A stretch of DNA of 64,000 nt from contig NZ_JADNRA010000022.1 of assembly GCF_015709525.1 (NCBI RefSeq), positions 1-64,000 on the forward strand, written 5' to 3'. Of this stretch, positions 51,929 to 62,112 are shown in pieces. The stretch is from Methylocystis sp. L43. GTDB lineage: Bacteria > Pseudomonadota > Alphaproteobacteria > Rhizobiales > Beijerinckiaceae. A model generated the notes under the pieces. It had not been told where the DNA came from, searched no databases, and saw nothing but the letters and a program-made list of their open reading frames with translations. Position 1 is the stretch's first letter; each line of letters begins with the position of its first letter. The position numbers were made by a program, and so were the translations under genes.

Positions 51929-53296
51929 CTACAAGCCCGCCAGGTAGCGCGTGGGATCGACGGGCGTCGACCCCTTACGCAGTTCGAAGTGAAGCTGCGG
52001 CGAGCCGACATTGCCCGACTGGCCGGATTTGGCGATCGTCTGACCGCGCTTGACCTGATCGCCGCGCTTGACGTCGAGTTCGCCATTGTGGGCGTAGGCC
52101 GAAACGAAGCCGTTGGGATGCCGAATGAGCACGAGATTGCCGTAGCCCTTGAGCTCACTGCCGGCGTAGGCGACGACGCCGCCTTCCGCCGCCTTGACCT
52201 GCGTTCCTTCGGGCACGGAGATGTTGATGCCGTCGTTGCCGCCCGATGCGAAGCCCTGAATGATGCGGCCGCGCGCGGGCCAGCGGAACTCGGGCCGACC
52301 CTCGTCGGAAGCCACCGCTTTCGCGTCAGTCGCTGACGGAATGGAGGCGGTCGCGGTCGTATCGACCTTGCGAGCGCTCGCCGTTTCCGCCGGGGATTCG
52401 GCGACAACGGGCTTGCTGCGCGCGTCGGCGATCTTGGGCTCAGCTTCGGACGACTCGGGAGACGGCCCCCGCGCGATCCGCTCGGTTTTGACGGGGCGCG
52501 CCGGCGTTGCGGCGGCGATGCGCGCCTCCGCTTTTGTCTTCTCCGGCGCGGCCTTGGCGACGGTCTTCGTCTTCTCAGCCGGTTTGGCCTTCGCCGGTTC
52601 TACTTCGGATTTGCGCACCGGCTTCGCCTGCTCGGCCGGCTTCGCGGCGGCCACGGGCTTCCCCAGGGGCGCGGGCTTCGCAGCGATCGACTTGGTCGCG
52701 GCTGGGACAACGGCTGCCGCTTTGGCCGGACCGGCGGGCGGGCGCGCCGCCACGACGGGAGCGCCGCCGGCGCGATAGACGGGGATCACCAGACGAGAGC
52801 CCGGCTGAACCTGGGACGCGACGTTGAAGCCGTTTGCGCGCAGCAGCGCGTCGGTGGGCACGCCGTAGCGGGTGGAGAGCAACGCCGCAGTCTCGCCCTG
52901 GGCGACAACGATCGGCGTGCCGCCTTCCGCGCTCCAGTGGCCGCTGGCGCCGGCGGCCGCAGCGCGAGTCGGCGCCGGCTGCGTCGCTGGCGCAGAGGTC
53001 CGCGCGGTCGAAGCGCTTCCGCTCGGAGCGGACGCGCTGGGCCCGGGGGCTGGCAGCGGCCGAGATTCTACCGCCGACGACGGCGCCCTCTGCGCAGGCG
53101 CGTCAGTGATCGCGCCAACCGGCGCCCGATCGACGCCGAGCGAGGCGGTCTTGGCCGAGCCTGAGAAGGGGTCAGTGAAGGGATCGCCTCCGAAGCGGGA
53201 GGCGTCGGAGCAGCCGGCGACAAGGGCGGCGACGCCAACGGCCGCCAGGAACCGCACTGCGGCGCGGGAATAAGCAATATGATGCTTGGTAACCAT
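51929..53296 (-). CDS. nlpD: LysM/M23 lipoprotein, NlpD-like
   Basis: About 455 residues. Lipoprotein signal with lipobox LVAGCS, a Pro/Ala/Ser-rich region, a LysM domain (PIVVAQGETAALLSTRYGVP, ending RLVIPVY), a long Ala/Lys/Pro linker, and a C-terminal M23 domain (RIIQGFASGGNDGINIS... LHFELRKGSTPVDP). The first zinc ligand His of active M23 enzymes is replaced by Asn (GGNDG), as in non-catalytic amidase activators such as NlpD/EnvC. It probably activates a peptidoglycan amidase during division. Precedes pcm-surE in the usual order. The Met at 53308 is the alternative start. Confidence 0.85.
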   Translation of the reverse strand: MVTKHHIAYSRAAVRFLAAVGVAALVAGCSDASRFGGDPFTDPFSGSAKTASLGVDRAPVGAITDAPAQRAPSSAVESRPLPAPGPSASAPSGSASTARTSAPATQPAPTRAAAAGASGHWSAEGGTPIVVAQGETAALLSTRYGVPTDALLRANGFNVASQVQPGSRLVIPVYRAGGAPVVAARPPAGPAKAAAVVPAATKSIAAKPAPLGKPVAAAKPAEQAKPVRKSEVEPAKAKPAEKTKTVAKAAPEKTKAEARIAAATPARPVKTERIARGPSPESSEAEPKIADARSKPVVAESPAETASARKVDTTATASIPSATDAKAVASDEGRPEFRWPARGRIIQGFASGGNDGINISVPEGTQVKAAEGGVVAYAGSELKGYGNLVLIRHPNGFVSAYAHNGELDVKRGDQVKRGQTIAKSGQSGNVGSPQLHFELRKGSTPVDPTRYLAGL

Positions 53297-53422
53297 GACG
53301 CGACCCACCCGAACGCAACATTGAACGGCTTTATGGGTAACAGCGCGGCGGTTAAGGAGGCGTTTAAGATGAACGCAAAGCGCGCGCGGCCGTGAAAATT
53401 ATCAGCATTCGGTCACGGTGTT

Positions 53423-54112
53423 TTAGAGCGCCTGCGCCAGTCCGGGGATCGCCGGACCCAGGCGACACGGGCCAAGATCGGTCTCCCGCAGTTCGCCGTC
53501 CTCATTGCGATCAAGCTTAATCAATCGTTCCTTCGCCCGCGCGCCAGCCGGCGCGTGCTCCCTGCGGGCGAAGAGCAACGCGCCGCCGGGCGTAAGCATC
53601 TGGATGAGCGCTGCAGGCGCGGCGCCGACCGAGGCCTGGACGATGATTCTATCGAAGCGTCCAAGCTCGCGAGGCGGATCAAGGCCGTCGGCGAAAATCG
53701 CCTTGGCGTTTGCCGCGCCGTGGGCCGTCAAGCGGCGCGAGGCTTCGATCGCGAGCGTCTCGAACCGCTCGAGACTTATGACCTCGTTCGCGAGCTGCCC
53801 TAGCGCCGCCGCGCCATAGCCCGACCCCGCCCCGACCTCCAGCACCCGATGGCCGCGGCCGATCTTGAGCGCCTCGAGTCGTCTGGCAAGTTCGACCGGT
53901 CGCGACATGGTCTGCCCGCAGCCGATCGGCAATGAGAGATTGCGGTTCGCGAGATCGCGAAAGCGGTAGGGCGCGAACGCCTCCCGCGGGGTCGCCTCGA
54001 TCGCGCGCAAGACCGAAAGATCGCGCAGCCCCGCCTGACGCAAGGTCAGCAGCAGCGCCGCGCGCTCCTCGAATTGTTGGCTGGCCTGGCGCGCGCCGGC
54101 CTCCTCGGTCAT
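53423..54112 (-). CDS. pcm: Protein-L-isoaspartate O-methyltransferase
   Basis: 229 residues. PCMT signature: TPREAFAPYRFRDLANRNLS, LPIGCGQTMSRP (with the family's Q-T/S-x-S motif), then motif I VLEVGAGSGYGAAAL, and FDRIIVQASVGAAPAALIQM. It repairs isoaspartyl residues in aged proteins using SAM. Start overlaps the surE stop by 4 bp, so the genes are coupled. Confidence 0.94.
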   Translation of the reverse strand: MTEEAGARQASQQFEERAALLLTLRQAGLRDLSVLRAIEATPREAFAPYRFRDLANRNLSLPIGCGQTMSRPVELARRLEALKIGRGHRVLEVGAGSGYGAAALGQLANEVISLERFETLAIEASRRLTAHGAANAKAIFADGLDPPRELGRFDRIIVQASVGAAPAALIQMLTPGGALLFARREHAPAGARAKERLIKLDRNEDGELRETDLGPCRLGPAIPGLAQAL

Positions 54113-54882
54113 TCCTTGTCCTCAAACGCCGCCGCGAGCCGCGTCACCGTCGGGTGATCGGTGAAATCCAGCTGCAGCGGGGTAATCGAAATTTTCTTTT
54201 CTTCGAGCGCCAGCAGGTCGGTGCCCCGCCCCGGCTTGAAGTCGCCGCGCTGGAAAGTGATCCAGTGATAGGGATTGCCGCGGCCGTCCTTGCGGTCCTC
54301 GATCCGCATGATGTCGCTGCTGCGCCTGCCCTGCATGGTGATCGCGACGCCCGCGACGTCCTGGGGCGCACAATGCGGAAAATTCACGTTCATCAACACA
54401 TTCTTCGGGATGCCCGCCGCGAGCAGGCGGCGCACGACCTCAACGCCATGCTTCGCCGCGCATTCCCAGTGGACCGTCCGGCGGTCTGCAAAAAAATCAT
54501 AGACCTGGGAGAGCGCAATCGACGGAATGCCCAGAATCGTGCCCTCCATCGCCCCGGCGATGGTGCCGGAATAGGAGACGTCCTCGGCGACATTCTGGCC
54601 GCAGTTGACGCCGGAAATGAGAAGATCGGGCGGATGATCGAGCATCAGCTTGCGCAGGCCCATGATGACGCAATCGGTCGGGGTTCCCTTGAGCGCGAAG
54701 TGGCGCGGCGAAATCTCCCGCAATCGCAGCGGATCGTTGAGAGAGAGCGAATGCGAAACGCCCGATTGCTCGAATTCCGGCGCGATGACGAAAATATCGT
54801 CGGTGAATTCGCGCGCGATCGCCTCCGCGATGGCGAGGCCGCGCGCGTGAATGCCGTCGTCATTGGTGATGAGAATGCGCAT
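54109..54882 (-). CDS. surE: 5'/3'-nucleotidase SurE
   Basis: 257 residues from the ATG at 54882, giving the standard start MRILITNDDGIHARGLAIAE with the metal-binding Asp pair. Further family motifs: APEFEQSGVSHSLSL, LKGTPTDCVIMG, LLISGVNCGQNVAEDVSYSG. Divalent-metal nucleotidase acting on nucleoside monophosphates. Forms the conserved serS-surE-pcm-nlpD order with its neighbours. Confidence 0.95.
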   Translation of the reverse strand: MRILITNDDGIHARGLAIAEAIAREFTDDIFVIAPEFEQSGVSHSLSLNDPLRLREISPRHFALKGTPTDCVIMGLRKLMLDHPPDLLISGVNCGQNVAEDVSYSGTIAGAMEGTILGIPSIALSQVYDFFADRRTVHWECAAKHGVEVVRRLLAAGIPKNVLMNVNFPHCAPQDVAGVAITMQGRRSSDIMRIEDRKDGRGNPYHWITFQRGDFKPGRGTDLLALEEKKISITPLQLDFTDHPTVTRLAAAFEDKE

Positions 54883-55004
54883 GCTTACAGCGGTTTCGCC
54901 TCGCCTGGCGGGCGCCTGAGGAGCCCGAGTTTCTTTGGACGATTCGACGCCGAACGTCCACAATGACCCTATATCGGTCCGCCTCATTCTCTGGAGGAAT
55001 TTTG

Positions 55005-56864
<1,860 letters not shown>

Positions 56865-56866
56865 TC

Positions 56867-56963
56867 ATGCCCGGCTTGTGCCGGGCATCCACGCAACGCC
56901 GCTACGACAGCGTTTCATACGAGCCGCAGTCTCGGCGTGGATGGCCGGGGCAAGCCCGGCCAT
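56867..56963. repeat. Two REP-like palindromes between serS and tatC
   Basis: ATGCCCGGC...GCCGGGCAT at 56867-56888 and ATGGCCGGG...CCCGGCCAT at 56941-56963, facing each other in inverted orientation (CATCCACGC before one, GCGTGGATG before the other). Same family as 1566 and 2656; a paired arrangement like this is typical of mobile REP doublets. Confidence 0.7.
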
Positions 56964-57034
56964 AACGGCGGGGGCTTTGTCGAGGGCGCCTTTCTCCCGC
57001 GAGCGGTAAGCAGGGTCAAGCGGCGAGATGTCGC

Positions 57035-57829
57035 TTACGATCCGCCGCTCGCCGCCGCTTGGGCGGCGGCCCGCTTCTTCTCGATCATGCGCACGGCGTA
57101 AATCGACGCCTCGTAGAGCAGCACGCCAGGCACGGCAAGCGCGAGCTGCGAAAAGACGTCCGGCGGCGTCAGAACCGCCGCGACGATGAAGACGAGCACG
57201 ACGGCGTAGCGCCGCTTCTCCTTTAAGAACTCCGACGTCACGATGCCCACCTGCCCGAGCAGCGTCAAAACCACCGGCAGTTGAAACACGATGCCGAAGG
57301 CGAGCACGAGCGTCATGATCAGCGAAAGATATTCGGAGACGCGCGGCAGCAGTTCGATCTGCGCCTTGCCCGGCTCATTCGCTTGCTGCATCCCCATGAA
57401 GAAACGCAGCAGATTGGGCATCACCAGAAAATAGACGACGAGCGCGCCGAAGGCGAAGAAGATCGGCGTCGCGAAAAGATAGGGCCGGAACGCCGTGCGC
57501 TCATGCTTGTAGAGCCCGGGCGCGACGAAGGCGTAAATCTGCGACAGCACGATCGGACAGGACAAAAACGCCGCCATAAACAGCGCGACCTTGATCTGGG
57601 TGAAAAAATATTCCTGCGGCGCCGTGTAGATCAGCCGCGCCTCAGGGCCTGCGACCTGCGTGTAGGGAATGAGAAGCAGATTGTAGATATCCTTGGCGAA
57701 GAAGAAGGAGAGCACGAACATCCCGAGAAACGCGAGCAGCGCCTTGATCAGGCGCTCGCGCAATTCCATCAGATGTTCGATCAACGGCGCCTTGCTGGCC
57801 TCGATTTCGGCTTCGTCGGCGTCGTTCAT
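57035..57829 (-). CDS. tatC: Twin-arginine translocase subunit TatC
   Basis: 264 residues with six transmembrane helices. TatC motifs: [20 protein letters not shown] at the N-terminus, [30 protein letters not shown]-like [22 protein letters not shown], and [15 protein letters not shown]. Receptor for twin-Arg signal peptides. Start overlaps the tatB stop by 4 bp. Confidence 0.96.
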   Translation of the reverse strand: MNDADEAEIEASKAPLIEHLMELRERLIKALLAFLGMFVLSFFFAKDIYNLLLIPYTQVAGPEARLIYTAPQEYFFTQIKVALFMAAFLSCPIVLSQIYAFVAPGLYKHERTAFRPYLFATPIFFAFGALVVYFLVMPNLLRFFMGMQQANEPGKAQIELLPRVSEYLSLIMTLVLAFGIVFQLPVVLTLLGQVGIVTSEFLKEKRRYAVVLVFIVAAVLTPPDVFSQLALAVPGVLLYEASIYAVRMIEKKRAAAQAAASGGS

Positions 57830-58317
57830 GTGGCGGCCTTCTTCGACGACTCTGGAGGAAGACCAGAATCCTCATCCTGAGGAGCGGCCGAAGGCGGCGA
57901 CTCGGAGGATGCGACTGGCGCGTCCTCATCATTCGAGACGTCGGCTCGATCTTGGGCCTGCCCGAGATCGACGCTTGCGGGCGGCGCCTCAGGAGACCGT
58001 TGAGTGTGCGACGGCGATTCGCCTGTGATTGCCCCGGAAATCTGCTTGCGCGCTTCGGCCATCGGATCGAAAGCGCCGTCGAGCTTCACGCTCTCCTTTA
58101 CGGCGTCCCGCATCTCGCCGACCTCCTTACGCAAATCATCGAGCTCCGCCTCGCGCATCGCCTCCATGAACTGTCCCTGAAATTCCGAGGCCATGCGGCG
58201 CATCTTTCCGGTGAACTGCCCAAGCGAACGCAAAACGCGCGGCAAGTCCTTCGAAGGAATCGCAATAAGCGCGACGATGGCGATGACAATGAGCTTGCCG
58301 GGTTCGAGATCGAACAT
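57826..58317 (-). CDS. tatB: Twin-arginine translocase subunit TatB
   Basis: 163 residues from the ATG at 58317. [22 protein letters not shown] forms the short membrane helix and hinge (E5 and P-K/D hinge as in TatB), followed by the amphipathic helix [20 protein letters not shown]. The C-terminal tail is Pro/Ser/Asp-rich; its last 35 codons or so include a copy of the CTCATCCTGAGGAG palindromic repeat (57868-57912), translated as [16 protein letters not shown]. Confidence 0.94.
   Translation of the reverse strand: MFDLEPGKLIVIAIVALIAIPSKDLPRVLRSLGQFTGKMRRMASEFQGQFMEAMREAELDDLRKEVGEMRDAVKESVKLDGAFDPMAEARKQISGAITGESPSHTQRSPEAPPASVDLGQAQDRADVSNDEDAPVASSESPPSAAPQDEDSGLPPESSKKAAT
57868..57912. 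repeat. Palindromic repeat inside tatB
   Basis: CTCATCCTGAGGAGCGGCCG AAGGCGGC GACTCGGAGGATG, related to 3690-3734. Here it is inside the reading frame of the TatB tail and keeps it open. Confidence 0.6.
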
Positions 58318-58339
58318 GCGTGTTGCTCGGGCGCCTTGC

Positions 58340-58469
58340 ACCCTCCCCTTGACGGGGAGGGTCGAAGCGCGAAGCGCTTCGGGGTGGGGTGACGATAGCG
58401 AGGTTCCAGGGATTCTCTCTCACCCCACCCCGCGCTTCAGCGCGACCCTCCCCCTCAAGGGGAGGGTGT
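58340..58469. repeat. Long inverted repeat between tatB and tatA
   Basis: CACCCTCCCCTTGACGGGG...GGGGTGGGGTGA on the left and TCACCCCACCCC...CCCCTCAAGGGGAGGGTG on the right, each arm about 50 bp with its own small palindromes. It separates tatA from tatB; it may lower or tune readthrough in the tat operon. Confidence 0.75.
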
Positions 58470-58474
58470 CGACG

Positions 58475-58711
58475 CTAGACCTTCTTGCTGTCCGCTTTGT
58501 CGCTCTCCAGAGCGCGGCGCTCGCTGGCCTGGCCTTCGAGCGGCTTCTTAGCATCATCGGCCGCGACGTCGTCTTCGGACATGCCCTTCTTGAACGCCTT
58601 GATGCCCTTGGCCACGTCGCCCATCACGTCGGAAATCTTGAACTTGCCGCCGAAGAGAATGAAGACGACCGCGCCGACAATGATCCAGTGCCAGATCGAC
58701 AGACCGCCCAT
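58475..58711 (-). CDS. tatA: Twin-arginine translocase subunit TatA
   Basis: 78 residues from the ATG at 58711: [20 protein letters not shown] membrane helix, [20 protein letters not shown] amphipathic helix with the FG-like hinge (FGGKFKI), then an acidic tail. TatA oligomers form the translocation path. First gene of tatABC, with the inverted repeat after it. Confidence 0.94.
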   Translation of the reverse strand: MGGLSIWHWIIVGAVVFILFGGKFKISDVMGDVAKGIKAFKKGMSEDDVAADDAKKPLEGQASERRALESDKADSKKV

Positions 58712-58876
58712 GGCGCGCATCCTTCCTAAAGAGAAAACCGGGTCGACCGGCGTTTGCCCGGAAACTATGCGCCCCTCGCCTTAAAAACAAGGACGCTGGC
58801 GCGCAGATGCACGCCGCGGACATCCTTAAGGGACGTGGAAATTCGTGTCGCTTGACCGAGCCGCTCGGCGGCGCCG

Positions 58877-59632
58877 TCAAAGCTCCTCGTCGTCAGCGGC
58901 CTCCGGCGTCTCCGGTGCCTCAGGCTCGTCTGGAAACTCCATGTCGAGCAGCTCCGGCGCGTCGTCTTCAAGCGGCTCCTCATCGTCGCGCAACGCGGCG
59001 TCGTCCGAAGGCTGCGGCACGCCGAAGCCCTTCGGCAGGCGGCCGTCGAACAGCCCCGCGCCCTTGAGTTCGTCGAGACCAGGCAGATCGCCGATCTGCT
59101 CAAGCCCGAAATGCATCAGGAAGGCGTCGGTCGTGCCATAGGTGATCGGCCTGCCCGGCGCTTTGCGGCGCCCACGCAGCCTGATCCAGCCGGTGTCGAG
59201 CAGCACGTCGAGCGTGCCCTTGGAAATGGCGACGCCGCGAATCTCTTCGATCTCGGCGCGGGTCGTCGGCTGGTGATAGGCGATGATCGCCAGCGTCTCC
59301 AGCGCCGCGCGGGAGAGCTTTTTCTCCTCGACCTGCTCGCGCGCGAGGATCCAATTGAGGTCGGCGGCGGTGCGGAAAAACCACTTCTTGCCGACGCGGG
59401 TGAGATTGACGCCGCGGCCCGCATAATGGGCGCGCAGCCGCTCAAGGACGCGCTCGAGATCGGCGCCCTCCTCGATGCGGCGCGCCATTTCGGCTTCGTC
59501 AAGCGGCTCGGCGGAGGCGAAAAGCAGCGCCTCGATGATGCGCTCCGCTTCGCGCAGCCGGGCTTCGTGACGCGCAAGCTCGTCGTCGCTGTTCACGTCA
59601 AAAAGTTCGATCTTCTCCGCAGCCTGCGCCAC
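58877..59632 (-). CDS. scpB: Segregation and condensation protein B
   Basis: 251 residues. Two winged-helix domains typical of ScpB: EAERIIEALLFASAEPLDEA, then LAIIAYHQPTTRAEIEEIRG and TYGTTDAFLMHFGLEQIGDL. It forms the SMC-ScpAB condensin. The C-terminal tail is acidic (EEPLEDDAPELLDMEFPDEP), as in other alphaproteobacteria. Follows scpA with 24 bp between them. Confidence 0.94.
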   Translation of the reverse strand: MAQAAEKIELFDVNSDDELARHEARLREAERIIEALLFASAEPLDEAEMARRIEEGADLERVLERLRAHYAGRGVNLTRVGKKWFFRTAADLNWILAREQVEEKKLSRAALETLAIIAYHQPTTRAEIEEIRGVAISKGTLDVLLDTGWIRLRGRRKAPGRPITYGTTDAFLMHFGLEQIGDLPGLDELKGAGLFDGRLPKGFGVPQPSDDAALRDDEEPLEDDAPELLDMEFPDEPEAPETPEAADDEEL

Positions 59633-59656
59633 CGGATGTCTCCTATAGTTCCGGGG

Positions 59657-60463
59657 CTAAGACGCGCCCGCAGTCTCTTCCGCTTCCTCAGGCGCCCGCC
59701 GCCGCACCCAAAGCGGCGCGAAGTGCCGATCCTGACGGATGTCGAATCGCCCCTCCCGCACCATCTCGAGCGAAGCGGTGAACGCCGAGGCGCGCACCGT
59801 GCGCGCCGTCTGCATGTCCACACAGTAATGCAGCAAAAAATCGTCGAGCACGGTCCATTCCGTCGCGACGCCGACGAGCCGTTCAAGGGCTTCGCGCGCC
59901 TCGGCCAAAGACCACACCGCGCGCTGCCGCATCACCACCCGCGACGTCGCCGTCTTCTGCCGTTGCCGGGCGTAAGCCGAGAGAAGATCGTAGAGGCTCG
60001 CCTGAAATTTGGGGTGCGAGATCGTCTCAACGCCTTCAGGGCCGCCGCGCAGAAACATGTCGCGCCCCAGCCGCGCGCGCTCGGTGAGCCTGTCGGCGGC
60101 GCGCCGAATGAGCTCCAGCCTGCGCAGGCGCTCCGCCAGGGCGGCGGCGAGATCGGAGGCGGAGGGTTCGTCTCCCTTTGGCGCCTCAGGCAGCAGCAGC
60201 CGCGACTTCAGGAAGGCGAGCCAGGCCGCCATGACCAGATAGTCGGCGGCGAGTTCGAGGCGCACGCGGCGCGCCGCCTCAATGAAGGCGAGATATTGCT
60301 CGGCGAGCGCGAGAATCGAGATGCGGGCGAGGTCGACCTTCTGCCGGCGCGCAAGCTCGAGCAGCAAATCCAGCGGCCCTTCGAACCCGTCGACATCGAC
60401 AAGAAAGGCCTCTTCGGCGTCGCCGCGAGGCTCGTCCAGCTCGAAGCTCAGTTCCTGGGCCAT
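59657..60463 (-). CDS. scpA: Segregation and condensation protein A (kleisin)
   Basis: 268 residues from the ATG at 60463. FEGPLDLLLELARRQKVDLA with the kleisin N-terminal signature, LAADYLVMAAWLAFLKSRLL, and a C-terminal winged helix (AFTASLEMVREGRFDIRQDR). It bridges SMC heads. Longer frames to 60580 run into the toxin gene's downstream DNA and are rejected. It begins 130 bp after the VapC stop. Confidence 0.94.
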   Translation of the reverse strand: MAQELSFELDEPRGDAEEAFLVDVDGFEGPLDLLLELARRQKVDLARISILALAEQYLAFIEAARRVRLELAADYLVMAAWLAFLKSRLLLPEAPKGDEPSASDLAAALAERLRRLELIRRAADRLTERARLGRDMFLRGGPEGVETISHPKFQASLYDLLSAYARQRQKTATSRVVMRQRAVWSLAEAREALERLVGVATEWTVLDDFLLHYCVDMQTARTVRASAFTASLEMVREGRFDIRQDRHFAPLWVRRRAPEEAEETAGAS

Positions 60464-60592
60464 TCCCGCTTTGCGCCTGTTTCCGTTTGCGAATCGGCGT
60501 GGCCGAACGTTTCGGCGCGAGAGTGGCCCCGATGGCCCGCTATCGCAAGCGCTGCCTGTGCTTTGGCAAGGCTGGTCCACAGGAGAGAACCG

Positions 60593-61003
60593 CTATCGAA
60601 AGGGGTCGATAATCTGCAAATTGTCGATGACCTGCCCGTGAGAGAGGTCTTCGGAATAAAGCCGCGAGCACCCCTGCGCTTGCGCAGCGGCGACGATTGC
60701 GGCGTCCCAATAGGAAAAGCCATAGCGCGATTTGATGTCCAGCGCGGCGTTGACGATCGCCAGCGTGATGTCCTGAACCTGAAACCTCTGCCATGCGCGC
60801 ACGAGACCAGCGGCGATGTCATGCGGTAAGGCGTCCGGCCGCGAGGCTCGCGTCGCCTGCACATAGAACTCCTGCAAAACCTGCGTCGACAGGCTCCAGT
60901 CATCCTGATCCAGCAACGCGATGGACCGCTCGCGTTTTTCCGCCTCAGACGGATCACGGCTGATCGAGTAGAGGAGAATATTGGTGTCCAGAAAGCCGGT
61001 CAC
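60593..61003 (-). CDS. PIN-domain toxin, VapC-like
   Basis: 136 residues with the four PIN acidic residues: D6 (FLDTNILLYS), E45 (QVLQEFYV), D100 (YWDAAIVAAA) and D119 (YSEDLSHG). PIN-domain RNase toxins cleave tRNA or rRNA. Its ATG overlaps the antitoxin stop by 4 bp (ATGA). The pair sits between nagZ and scpA, which are otherwise neighbours in related genomes. Confidence 0.93.
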   Translation of the reverse strand: MTGFLDTNILLYSISRDPSEAEKRERSIALLDQDDWSLSTQVLQEFYVQATRASRPDALPHDIAAGLVRAWQRFQVQDITLAIVNAALDIKSRYGFSYWDAAIVAAAQAQGCSRLYSEDLSHGQVIDNLQIIDPFR

Positions 61004-61251
61004 CTCTTTGGTTGCCCGGTTTGCCTCTCATGAACGCTCTGACGCGAGAGCCGATCTGAAGCACGAAATTCCTGAATTTGCGCGCGGAGTTCCTGCTCCT
61101 GGCGTTTCAGCCGGTCGAACTCCGTGCCTTCCGAAGCGAATTCGGTCAGGAAACGGCGCACCACCGCGGATACCGAAGTATCCTCCTGCGCCGCTCTTAT
61201 CCGCGCTCGGCGATACAGCTCGTCGTCTAGTGAAACTGTGATATTTTTCAT
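61000..61251 (-). CDS. Ribbon-helix-helix antitoxin, VapB-like
   Basis: 83 residues. N-terminal RHH DNA-binding motif KNITVSLDDELYRRARIRAA, then SVSAVVRRFLTEFA, and a C-terminal helical, Gln/Arg-rich toxin-binding tail. It neutralises VapC and represses the operon. AT-rich DNA with ATAATATGAAAAA-like sequence just upstream (61245-61265 region) is likely the operator-promoter. Confidence 0.9.
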   Translation of the reverse strand: MKNITVSLDDELYRRARIRAAQEDTSVSAVVRRFLTEFASEGTEFDRLKRQEQELRAQIQEFRASDRLSRQSVHERQTGQPKR

Positions 61252-61530
61252 ATTATCACAGTATCACTGGAGGCGGACAAAGGGCAAGAACTCCATCGCC
61301 GCGCTAATCAGCTGATCGGGAGCTGATCGGGTTGTAATCGCTGGCTGGGCCGCCACTGCAGGGCAATACCCTGAGGGGAGCAACCGCCTCTGTTCCGGTT
61401 GTCGAAGGAGCTGTTCGACGCTCAGCTCAAGCAGACAACGACGGCCGACGTCCGCGAGTTGCACACTATCCGCAGTGCGCTCGGGCTTCAGCGTCGGCGG
61501 ATACTAGAGGACCAGACCTCGAACTGTTAT

Positions 61531-61833
61531 ATGCAGGGCATGAGACGTAAAGATGCACTGGATCGACTGCTTGATCGCCAGGCAGATTTGCAGAAGCTTG
61601 GCGTCAAGAGTTTGTATATGTTTGGTTCAACTGCGCGCGACGCAGCGGTAGAGCATTCCGACGTCGACCTCTTTTTCGACTACGAAAAAGGCCGTTTCGG
61701 ACTCTTCGAATTGATGGACGTGAAGGAATTTGCGGCGCGAATTCTCGGCGGCCGCGTTGACATCATGACGCGCGACAGCCTGCATAAGCGCCTAAGGCCG
61801 CAGATTGAGGCGACAGCGCTTCGCGTCTTTTGA
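61531..61833 (+). CDS. MntA-type nucleotidyltransferase (antitoxin of MNT-HEPN type)
   Basis: 100 residues from ATG 61531 (or 97 from 61540). The minimal nucleotidyltransferase motif is complete: LYMFGSTARD, then VEHSDVDLFFDYE (GSxxR...SDxDL), and a third Asp in VDIMTRDSLH. MntA proteins neutralise the HEPN toxin HepT by AMPylating it. Longer frames back to 61399 read through an unrelated region. Stop and next start overlap (ATGA). Confidence 0.85.
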   Translation: MQGMRRKDALDRLLDRQADLQKLGVKSLYMFGSTARDAAVEHSDVDLFFDYEKGRFGLFELMDVKEFAARILGGRVDIMTRDSLHKRLRPQIEATALRVF

Positions 61834-62081
61834 TGAACCCGCGCTCGGCTGCTCTCTGTCTGTTGGACATAATCGAAGCGATTGAGCGCGTGCAAATCGT
61901 AATGGCGGACCTATCGCTCGACGCCTACGAGACGGATTGGCAAAGGCAGTGGGTTGTGGAGCGCGGCATTGAGATCGTTTCGGAGGCCAGCCGTCACCTC
62001 TCTGATGAGATCAAAACTCGGCATCCCGAAATTCCTTGGAAAAAGGTGGCCGGCATCGGCAATGTGCTGCGTCACGATTAG
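61830..62081 (+). pseudogene. Truncated HEPN (HepT/DUF86-like) protein
   Basis: 83 residues of a DUF86-type HEPN protein: LLDIIEAIERVQIVMADLSL, ERGIEIVSEASRHLSDEIKT, RHPEIPWKKVAGIGNVLRHD. It stops with TAG right after LRHD, where complete members continue with a Tyr and about 30 residues. The HEPN catalytic R-x4-6-H-x-Y signature is therefore incomplete, and nagZ ends only 31 bp further, so the C-terminus has been lost by a stop mutation or by deletion. Probably a non-toxic remnant. Confidence 0.75.
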
Positions 62082-62112
62082 CGGCCTCGGCGACTGAAGC
62101 CATCGGGCGTCC

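Noticed and set aside
59111-60829. 572-codon plus-strand ORF opposite scpA and scpB
   Set aside because: Antisense shadow; the opposite strand encodes clear ScpA and ScpB.
61399-61530. Longer N-terminus for the MntA-like protein
   Set aside because: The extension (MSKELFDAQLKQTTTADV...) is not part of the nucleotidyltransferase domain and lacks a ribosome site.
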